From Acanthaster planci (lineage: Eukaryota > Echinodermata > Asteroidea > Valvatida > Acanthasteridae), in contig NW_019091613.1 in assembly GCF_001949145.1 (NCBI RefSeq), positions 1-64,000 on the forward strand: a stretch of DNA of 64,000 nucleotides. Reading direction: 5' to 3'. Position numbers and translations under genes: made by a program. The notes below the pieces were generated by a model. That model worked only from the letters and a program-made list of their open reading frames with translations. It did not search any database and had not been told where the DNA came from. Of the stretch, positions 55,001 through 64,000 are shown in pieces; position 1 is the first letter of the stretch, and the number at the start of each line of letters is the position of its first letter.

Positions 55001-58000
55001 ACATGGTGGGTCATTCAGTTGTTTGGGCTTTGGTTCTTTGGTTCATGTACATGTTGTAACATGTTTGTGTTTTGGCAGTGGAACATGCTGTTACAAAGCA
55101 GTACCAAAACGTAATAAATACAAAATATGCTTTGTAAAGATGAAATTAATAAACTGAAGAAAAGTAGCAATGCTTCCCCTTTTAATTTTTACCTGATCCT
55201 CCAAGTTATATTATGTGTTATCTTCTGCCTGCATTAGAATATTGACATCACCAACTTCAGTAGCAGTTGGAATGACGGTCTGGGATTCTGCGCCATTTTG
55301 TACAGCTACATGCCTGATAAGATCCCCATGCATGAACTCAACAGCCAAGACAAGGTGGGTTTGTGAAAATTGCATGGTAAAACTCGTCTTACAGTTGCAA
55401 AAGTGAATGGTTTTCTCGAAAGGAGACAACTTGATTTGGTTATTGAGACTATGAGAAGAATGATATTGGTTTTCCCAGAAGCAAAGGGCTGTCTTGTACT
55501 TGCTAGTCTCAATCCAGGGCTGTTACGCGGCCCATATGGGCAGAGTTGTTAACTTAAGTTGATTCTACGATGACATTGCAGCATAGTGCTCCAATTCATA
55601 GGCACAGAACTTCACCCTGTTTGAGTCCCAATGCGTAAGGCTGACTAGGAAAAATTACTGTCCGTCCCCAGAGAGTTTCAGTAGACCCAGGGATAAATTC
55701 ATCCATCAGCTGGGGGACAACATCATGAAAAGTGCTGTGACCTTCCGGTAAAGGTGTTATGCAAAATAAACGTTCAAATTCAGGATTGAGATTTCTTGAA
55801 GGTTATTGAAGCTGCATAATTATTCATTGCATCTAGGACTTACAGACTCATCAGCTAATGTGTTTCTTGGTTTTTTTAAACAGAGACGTAACTTCAAATT
55901 GGCATTCCAGGTTGCGGAGAAGTTGGGTATTCCTTCCATTTTGGTGAGTTTCTGCTCGGATTGGTTTCTGTTTCAGCAGTGTATTTCGTAACTTAAATGT
56001 GTTGTTTGCTTAGACGTTTCACTTTGGAAATCAAATTCTGGGCTCGAGAATGCTTCTTAGGAGGCCATGTCTAATCAGGGCTCTGCTCCACTTTTTCCAC
56101 ATTCAGTTTTTCAACAAAGGACAGAAATCCTGAATTTCTGTCCTTTGTGTGGTGGGAAAGCGGCTGTTTTTTTTTTCAGAAGTGAAATGTGAGTCAATCA
56201 ATAGAACTAGTACATGTATTAAGATGCTGCACTCTGCTGATGATCAAACTTGAATGAGCTGAAATGTGTCGAGAACTGGATGTTTAACTATCTGAGAGTC
56301 AACAGACCTCTGTAATGATGATGCCGCACTGTTTACATGTGCGTTTCTCATGTTGTTCAGTGGACTGTTGGGACCTCACCAGCTTTTAAACCACTTTGGG
56401 CTGGGGGCATGTATAGATGTCGATTCTGCTGGGTCGGAGTATTTTTTATTTTTTACTGTTTTCAAAATTCTTTAAAAATCCATGTCTTCATTTACTGGAC
56501 ACTTACAACCACAGGAAGGACTGTCTGGTTTCTACTCTAATCTGACAGACAGCATCTACTGACGCTGGAGTATTTCAGCCGGGCCTGCCGCCTTGTAAAA
56601 AGAGCCCAGATTGTGCGATGTTATGTAATTTTCTTTGTTCCCGAAACTGGCACAGTGGGCTGCTTACATCCAGATTAGCATGCAGCAGTACTGTGTGGCT
56701 CATTGCTGCAGCTATAGAACGCTTTTGTCCCGGTTGTAATCCACTTGCACCGAAAACCACAAACAGTGGTATTCTGTTTCAAAACAAGGCTGGATTATCT
56801 CCACTATTGAGAGTGAAAAAATGTTGGTAATGCCTAGCAGCCTGGTCTCTTTGTTACGAGTACGCTCTTTTGTTACAAGGCCCAGTTCCCTTTTCCGATT
56901 TCGGACACCCTGGCTGCATATATAAAGAATATGTGTCCGAAACCGGGCTCCCCAACAGCAAGAGGTTAAGAAATTGCACATGTAAAACAAAGTGTGATAT
57001 CAGCGCATGGGCTTGTTAGATTGATTCAGTTGGTCAATCTGCAGCCAGGATAAACTAAATGGACCCAAAGTGTCCTCTATTTACCACGTGGAAATGTGTT
57101 CATGTGATTTTAATTGGTTGCCTACTTTGATTTCCAAGTATGTTTATAGAGATATCAAAATCACCTGCCCAAAATGAAATGGAATTTTTACACCAAAAGT
57201 CAGTGGCATTGTGCTTATCTACTGCAGGGCACCTTTAACCACTTGCTGCCAGGGATTCCGGTTTCGGACACGTATTCTTTATACCCGTGGCCGGAGTCTC
57301 CGAAATCGGACAAAGGGAACTAGGCCATACTTATAACAAAAGACCAGGCTGCTGGGAATTACCAGCATTTTTCACTCTCAATAATGGAGATAATCTAGCC
57401 TTGTTTTGAAACAGTATACCACGATTTGGAGCTTTCAGCGCGAGTGGATTACCACCGGGGACAAAAGCGCTCCACCACCGCAGTGATGAACCACACAGTA
57501 CGGCTGTACGCTAATCTGGCCCCTATTGAAAAGAGGTCAGCAGCCCACTGTGCCAGTTTCGTGAGCAAAAGAAAATAATGTAGCACCGCACAATCTGGGC
57601 TCTTTTTACAAGGCAGCAGGCCTGGCTGAAATACTCCAGCATCAGTAGATGTTGTCTGTCAGATTTGAGCAGAAACCAGACAGTCCTTTGTGTGGGTGTA
57701 AGTGTCCAGTAAATGAAGATGTGAATTTTTAAAGAATTTTGAAAACAGAAAAAAATGAAAATTATCCCATTCCAGCATCATCAACATTCATCAATGCCCC
57801 TGGAGTGATGTGGTTAAGGCCAAATACTTGAAAAAAAATTCTGCAAGCAGCATAAATTTATCCCCTCTCATAGTTTAATGGGGAAATGTAAGATTTTCAA
57901 CATGTTGTTCTCTCTTTACTGCAGGATATTGAGGACATGGTGAAGATGGAGAGACCAGATTGGCAATCTGTCATGACCTACGTCACATCACTCTACAAGC

Positions 58001-58014
58001 ATTTTGAGACATAA
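52012..58014 (+). CDS. SPECC1L: Cytospin (SPECC1L/SPECC1 family), 3' part of gene
   Basis: Cytospins are coiled-coil, CH-domain proteins that link actin, microtubules and cell junctions. Exons are 52012-54339, 54774-54882, 55238-55354, 55884-55943 and 57925-58014 (TAA). The first starts at a strong CAG acceptor in codon position 2, so upstream exons for roughly 200 N-terminal residues are missing. It encodes heptad coiled coil with the family blocks [11 protein letters not shown] and [11 protein letters not shown], followed by [10 protein letters not shown]. The linker is rich in Ser, Thr and Pro. The last four exons encode the CH domain: [35 protein letters not shown], then [12 protein letters not shown] to HFET. 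At 53808-53811 the frame shifts: the coiled-coil frame stops at 53852, while the family-like continuation TRKSNST...VKSLIKSIE is in another frame. One lost base in the GGG run explains it, so assembly error is more likely than a pseudogene. Vertebrates have SPECC1 and SPECC1L; the choice of symbol is provisional. Confidence 0.92.
56456..57748. repeat. 1.3-kb palindrome with 515-bp arms
   Basis: The left arm 56456-56970 and right arm 57234-57748 are reverse complements over their full length, with scattered mismatches. A spacer of about 263 bp separates them. Paired landmarks include CTGTTTTCAAAATTC/GAATTTTGAAAACAG at the outer ends and GTCCGAAACCGG/CCGGTTTCGGAC near the inner ends. It lies wholly in the last cytospin intron. 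No transposase frame or target duplication was recognised; a foldback-type transposon is the likeliest origin. Confidence 0.9.
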
Positions 58015-61000
58015 CCATTCTCTCAAGCTCAAGATCCCGATTCAGGTCACCTTCAGAGCAGGGTCGAAAATTAATGACTTGGAGACTAGCAGATTTTAAT
58101 GACATGTGCATGCAACATTCCAAGTGAAATGGTATTCAAGCTTCATTTCGCCATACCTTGTAAAAACAGATTCATTCCTTTGCGCATATGTGCAAACAGG
58201 AGATGGCCAAAAAATACCTGTTTAATAGGAGGGATCCACAATAGAGTGTCACGAAGGCATTTATGGCCACAAAGAGGCCACCCGGCCAGAATTTGCATTT
58301 GAGCATGTGTCAGTGGACAACTTTGGAATTTTTTGATAGATAGGGATGTTCCATGCTACTTCAAATACTTGTTTGAATCATCTTCCTTGACAAATGAACA
58401 TTGGGAATAATTCAAGTGCCTGCATCCAGCCGGCAAATAAAATTTGTTAACCATTTCCCACAGTGCACTGGGAAAAAAAATGGCTTTTCCATGGCAACCT
58501 CTCAGTGCTGCGTATTGTGAAATGCCAATATAGTCCTGTCATGTGTACCGTTTTTACACAGTGTGTTGATACACAGTGCCAAATTTGTAAGCAACACATT
58601 ATCCACTGTGACTAGAAGCACTAGAAGCACCCCCTCTCTGGCAATGAAGAGACAGGCTGGTGAGAAGATTTTCAACAGGGCTTTGTTTACACACAAAGAC
58701 TTTACATTCCATAGCTGGTACCAGTACACTGCAAGAGAAATTGGCCACACGTGCTCAGTTTGTCCCGCGCCAAGTATGCATGAATTTGTGCACGTGCACA
58801 TCAAATAAAGGGATGCTGTTGTGTGAAAGCACTCCATCAGTCGTTCAGGCTTGCAGCAGGTGCACTCCTTACAAGTTGTCACATGTCATTCATCCTCAAT
58901 CGAACCCAAAGCTTTTTAAGTGAACTGTGGACTTGTGATTGGCTCATGATTGACTTGTGATTGTCTGCAGGTACATCCCACCTTTGGTACATGTACGTTT
59001 GCTCACAAGTGTATGTGCATTGCTGTCGAAAGTAGCAAATTAAATTAAAATTTGGCGCTCATGGGCCAAAGGAATGGGAAACTTTTGACTTGGTTGGTGG
59101 CAGCAAACATTCCAGTTGTTCCATGTTACCGGTCCGCTATTGTTGGTTGCCATTGTGAGTATGCCCACGTTAGCAGAAACGTGACATAAATAGTGGGCAT
59201 TTAATTTTGTGCTGGCAGATGTCTCTAAAGTCTCCCATTTAAGTCTCCCATTTAAGGGATGTCTTCAGGCATGCACAAATGTGTACCATAGACCCTACAC
59301 TGCTGTGGGGCCCTCAAAACCCTCTGGTGTTCATTTCGTGGATATTTTATTTTCCTCCAATCTGATTCCTGGTTAGCAGTGATAGGAATAGTTAAATACA
59401 TGTATTTGATGAGGCAGTGTTGACATTTCAAATCTAATTCCATTATAATTGTGGTGTTACAGTGTGAACATAGTATGTATAACTGAACTGGTATATAAAG
59501 AGCTTTATTGTGAAGACCGTGCATGTCAAGGAAAATTTTAATATTGAAGGTACAAAAGGCTGAAATTGTTGAGGCTCGGTGACAGGTGTAATCATGTGGT
59601 TTTACAGGGGGAAGCAAACCTGTAGTCACGCTTGCAGGCATTGAATTGTCATCGCTTTGCAAGGAATCTTGGGTTTTCCTGAGCAGCATGTGCGACTTCT
59701 CTTGGAGTTCCACTTGACCCGTTTGGTGCTCCTTTCTAAAAGAACTGGCAAATATCCTAGATTTTAGGGTCATAGATATGTTTTGTAATATCCAAGGTGA
59801 AGTTTGGGAAAACTTGAGGATTTTTCTCTTGCTTTGCGGACTTTTCTCTCTGAGCATACTTTTGGTTGAAGTTCGATAATTTGAAGTAGGTCTTCATCTG
59901 TTGATTGGGGCATTATTAGTGACACAGAATATTTCTGATGAAGACAATGTCATATCATAATGTTATATTCCTGACTGAATAATACTCATCCTGTTCAAAC
60001 TGCAGTGGTGTGGATTTACATATTAAGCCTTGAAAAGTCTGGTCAGATGTATATAATTTCGTAAATAAATGTACATTTAGTTGAGTTCCTGTATTCAGAG
60101 AGAGAGACATTCTGTAAATTTATTCAAGTGATTATGTCCGTACAAAGTAACAAGTTTTTTTTTTCTATTTGCTACAGTGGAGCTGTAAGTGATTAGATTT
60201 TTCATAAATTTTGTATCAGAATTTATGATCAGTATGTGGATTAATCAAGAAAGTGCTCTTTCCCATTTGAATGAGAAAACGTCCACAGACACACTCCTTC
60301 ATTTTGGGAAATAAAAATTTTTGCTTCTTGTTCATGAATGAATGATTCAGTGCACAACTGAAAAAGCAGGCTGTGAATGTATTGGAGAAAAGCAACTCGG
60401 ATAGTTTACGCTGGTTTAATAAACGTCTACAGTTTCCAGCAAAAACAAATAAACATGATTATGACATTGAAACATCGTTCAGCTGTGTTTGTAAGAAGAA
60501 TAAGTCATAGCAAGCAATAGTTCTTTTCTTTTTTAAACTCAGTATTACACATATTCCAAATTTTAAATACAACACATGTATTTTAATTTGTCATTGGCTT
60601 CCTTCTTCCAATAGCTTTGTTTAGCCTAATAAAGTCTGTAATCAGCCAAGTCGCACTTACTCTAGACAAACACATGTACGATAATTGATATTGCATGCAG
60701 GTATGTGGCTTTGCATTTTTCCTGAACTGCATTCCTTTCGAAGTGTCATATTCTTTTAATGCAATAATGCCACTGGATTTATAATGCGTACAGTCTTGGA
60801 TTAATCTGTCTGTTTACATACAACAAATATGATCCATATTTGCTAGACATATGAGAGTCGTGAAATTGATTTATAAATTCTGGAGTTATCTTGTGTTAAT
60901 TGCACTATGAAGACGTACCTATCTTCCCGGTTTTCAATGTAGTCTTTCAGAATCTTTATTCCAAGTATATTTTGAGAATTGAATTTTTAAGTTAATTCTG

Positions 61001-62200
61001 CTATTAAAGTCAATATGCTATGAAAGCAGTTGGCCTATGAAAAAGGAAATAATTTTGCTTTAATCTCTAATTATATATGTTTATCTTATCCCCATCTTAC
61101 ATTATGGTACTTACCATTCATTACTGAAAACTTTTCCTCTAGATAGTTTTTTTGTATTCAGATGATACTTAATAATGTTTAGCACGTGTATTTTTCACTT
61201 GCTTTTTGAGAGCCACATTGTGAATATTTTGTGTTTATTGTGTGCATATATTTTTGCTGTAAGAGACTTTGGTTATTGCAGTGTTCTGTTCTTGATGTAA
61301 TGTAAATTTTGTTATTTTTGTACTAATTTACCTGTAGGGTTTTAATTGAAGAAGATAGTGACACAATACTGTATTTTCTGGATTTGTTTGGAAGGTTTTG
61401 TTTTGTACTGGAACATGGTAACGTTTTTGTCTTCAGAGTTTGCACAAACTGGATAAAGAAGATAAGTAGAAAGTTTATTTATGCAGACAATTATTTAAAT
61501 ACCTAAAGCAGTTTTATTGTATTCACAGAAGCAAGTCTTTCCCTTCCTTTATTCTCACGTGAGAGAGCATGTTGGTTCAGAATTGTTTGTAACATTTTTA
61601 AGCAGCGTCATACTTAAAATATTGTAAACTGAAGATATAGTCACGTTCCACATGGCTTTGAAAAACAAAAGTATCTTTTACAGAAGTATCCATTTGTAAG
61701 AATTTGTATGGCATGTTCTTGGTTTTGTTTTTCAAATTTCACGTTACAACACTTTAATAGTGTATTCCTCATTCAATACCGAGTCTTTTTTTCTAGTTTT
61801 ATTTTAATGAGACTAAATGGTTGTTAAACCTCTGCAACCCTCTACACAGTATGCTAATGAATATTTAATTGCTGCGAGTAATAACTCTTTGAAAAAACTA
61901 TAGATATTGACCTTCAACGTAAATATTCAATAAGAACAGCTATGGTGAAATTCAATAACAATGGTTGATTGTTTTTATTTTTTGTGTAAGGTTGGAGTGA
62001 AATTCTTGATTTTGTTAGGTGGTTACATTTTAAAGGGGTATGCACTTTCAAGGTTTGTTTGTTTCCTCACCTGCCGGCCTGGTAGCATTGCTAAAAGACG
62101 TTGAAAGGCGAGAGTCTTTCATTTTGAAACAAACTGCACTTAGTGCCCTTAAGTTTTAGGGGAGGGGCTCTCAGTTTGGTGTCGTTACGTACTGGGTTGA
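58015..62200 (+). other. SPECC1L: Cytospin 3' untranslated region and AT-rich spacer
   Basis: AATAAA signals follow the cytospin stop at 58436-58441, 60064-60069 and 60418-60423, among others. The sequence from 59900 to 62000 is uniformly AT-rich and free of recognisable coding, consistent with one or more long 3' UTR forms. The real end cannot be set from sequence alone. Confidence 0.5.
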
Positions 62201-62399
62201 TACTGTTCACACATATACATACAACACACGGTCCCCAGTTCCAAGAACGATCATGCTACTGTAGTCTCATTAATTCCAGTCCTATCGCCGAGATTGTTTG
62301 GAAAGTTTTAGCCAATCGGCTAACGATTTTCCGCTAAATGAATTAAGTCACCGTGAATATATTAAAAAACAAGCCAATGACAGCTGAGGCCGAAAAGAT

Positions 62400-62839
62400 T
62401 CAACCAATAATACTGTACTTTGCACGCACGCGCGCTCAAGGATATTGCCGCCGTGCATGCTGCATGCGCTATATCATATCTGTGCGCGATATCGATATCC
62501 GCAGGAAATTTAGCTTGATGATCTACGTGTACGAAGATTGAGGAAAACTTTTCTTCAAAGAGCATCCAACCAGCTTCAATTTGTATTCTTGTAGACGCGA
62601 ATCAAACGAAGACAATCAGCACGTCTGTTATTTCCGCTTTGAATAAAATTAGCATCTCAAGTTCTTTGACCAGTTCTGCTTTTAATTCACTGACTGTCAC
62701 ACACTGTTCAGCTGTTACTAGTGTTAGGCCTAGGCCTACTGCACTCTGCGAATTCAAGTTGAAGTTGAAGAAAATCAGTTTGACACGGGTGCGAGCAAGG
62801 ACCACCTTTTCACTTCAGCTTGAAGCATAACAGGAGCAG
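62400..62839 (+). promoter_or_regulatory. Possible promoter and non-coding first exon of the LC8 gene
   Basis: The coding exon at 63838 begins only 2 bp before its ATG, after an acceptor, so a 5' UTR exon must lie upstream. GGAGCAG followed by GTAACG at 62840 is a fair donor, and the DNA before it becomes more CG-containing (CGCACGCGCG at about 62426). The exon start is unknown. This is an inference from gene structure. Confidence 0.35.
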
Positions 62840-63837
62840 GTAACGTTAGGCCCTACGTTAAGGCATGACGATTTTTTCCCCCGCTGGCATGGTCGGAAAC
62901 CTAAATATTGCAATCCCATGTGCTCGGCAAGCATGGCTAGGTCTTGATCTAGGGCCTAGCCAAAGGTTTTTAGGCCGAGGCCACAATATTTTTGTTGTCT
63001 GATACTCATACTCGTACTCATACTCAAAGGCATGCAAGAATCAGTGAGGGCGCTGTTCATTTGGGAACTTATTTTCAATGGAGATTAAAATTTGTCTTTT
63101 TCTGCACACTCTAGCTCCTCTATTAAGGCCCTGGGCCTAATTTTCAATTTTTTTGAAATTTCAAGTGAAGCCAATATTTACATGTACACTAATTCATTGA
63201 AATAAGGCATAAATAAAAACATAAGATTTTATGAAAATATGGATTTTAAGCTTCATTTTTGTGTACAAAAAATCACCATTTGCTCCGCATTACACATGTA
63301 CAAAAAAGTCCCAAAACATCTCACAAAGGACTAGGCGTATCCCTATTTTAAATCAGTATTTCTTTGCTTTGAATGGACAGATGGAATCCAAATATATCAA
63401 AATGTTTCTTATGACATTCTCTCCAAGATCACATCAAAAAGAAAACCTCCCCAAAATAGATGATAAGCCTCCCTATCATAGGCATGATAGGCCTAATCGT
63501 AAAGCCAAGATTTCTAAGAGCAAAGGCGTAGGCTTAGGCCTTAACTGTTCCTTTCTAGGCCCCATGCTTTTTCCAAATGGCGTAGGCTTAGGTACCAACG
63601 TTGAGAGGCCGAACCTGCTGCATTTTGGGAAAAGCAAATGGGCCTAGGCTGACTGTTTGAAAGTGTGATTTCTTTCCTCTGTTTCAGGTGGTAGACTACT
63701 GGAAAATTCTGAATCCTAGTCCTACTATTTCCTAGTTCTACAGATAGCATAGTGGAAAAAAGGTTTTGAGAGAATATAAACACCTAACTTGTGTATGGTC
63801 ACAAATGAGTCGCAACGCTAAGTTGTTTTCCCTACAG

Positions 63838-64000
63838 ACATGTCCGAGAGGAAGGCTGTCATCAAGAATGCCGACATGTCTGAAGACATGCAGCAGGATG
63901 CAGTGGATTGCGCCACCCAAGCTCTGGAGAAATTCAACATAGAGAAGGACATCGCCGCCTACATCAAGAAGGAGTTTGACAAGAAGTACAACCCCACCTG
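63838..64000 (+). CDS. DYNLL1: LC8-type dynein light chain, first coding exon (cut by window end)
   Basis: LC8 is a small dimeric hub protein of cytoplasmic dynein and myosin V that also docks many partner proteins through short linear motifs. After a TTTTCCCTACAG acceptor the ATG at 63840-63842 opens [13 protein letters not shown]. The frame continues through [10 protein letters not shown] and [20 protein letters not shown] to NPTW, where the window stops in the Trp codon. These 53 residues are nearly identical to the family, about 89 residues long, so the remaining third lies beyond 64000. Vertebrate DYNLL1 and DYNLL2 are too alike to choose between; the symbol is provisional. Confidence 0.95.

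Noticed and set aside
59252-59857. Minus-strand frame of 201 codons in the cytospin 3' region
   Set aside because: No recognisable domain and no splice or promoter context; it lies in a probable 3' UTR.
1-64000. Search for CRISPR arrays, operons, phage or bacterial features, tRNA and rRNA genes
   Set aside because: None seen. The introns and gene families show this is animal nuclear DNA, and the tandem repeats lack the spacer structure of CRISPR.

Overview
The window is animal nuclear DNA: intron-rich genes with GT/AG junctions, metazoan-specific gene families (PPM1D/Wip1, cytospin, LC8 dynein light chain) and a dense load of transposons. Two runs of N (22242-22625 and 35817-36009) show it is a draft assembly. 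The frequent ACATGT/TACATGTA palindromes, TAGGCCTA-type motifs, Penelope and CR1/L2-like retroelements and many short inverted-repeat elements suggest a marine invertebrate, perhaps an echinoderm, hemichordate or lancelet. That placement is an inference from style; no species-diagnostic sequence was recognised.

Layout. (1) 1-5734: intergenic or intronic repeats with no recognised gene. (2) 5735-6675: a divergent promoter between the first coding exon of an unidentified minus-strand gene (ATG at 5881) and plus-strand RFC5 (ATG at 6675), with E-box, CRE and E2F-like sites. (3) 6675-24449: RFC5. Nine exons can be placed; a tenth, predicted at about 55 nt, probably lies in the 384-N gap. Its introns hold an 8-bp-TSD hAT-like element of 4.2 kb with a broken LINE nested in it, a 36-bp minisatellite of about 2 kb split by another hAT-like element, and a Penelope-like reverse transcriptase between inverted arms carrying hammerhead-ribozyme sequence. 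(4) 28253-34887, minus strand: PPM1D in four exons, convergent with RFC5. Its C-terminal tail carries three copies of a cysteine motif not recognised elsewhere. (5) 35-52 kb: no confident gene; several short inverted-repeat elements and many TACATGTA blocks. (6) 52012-58014, plus: 3' part of a cytospin (SPECC1L/SPECC1) gene, with coiled coil, Ser/Thr-rich linker and C-terminal CH domain. There is an apparent one-base frameshift in its large exon and a 1.3-kb palindrome in its last intron. (7) 63838-64000, plus: first coding exon of an LC8 dynein light chain gene, cut by the window edge.

The genes do not form a pathway cluster. RFC5 loads PCNA during replication and repair, PPM1D is a phosphatase that damps DNA-damage signalling, and cytospin and LC8 belong to the cytoskeleton. 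RFC5 and PPM1D share a genome-maintenance theme, but nothing here shows that their adjacency is functional. The strongest leads are the PPM1D Cys-rich tail, the Penelope foldback with one intact and one mutated ribozyme core, the nested and TSD-delimited elements in RFC5, and the giant palindrome in cytospin.
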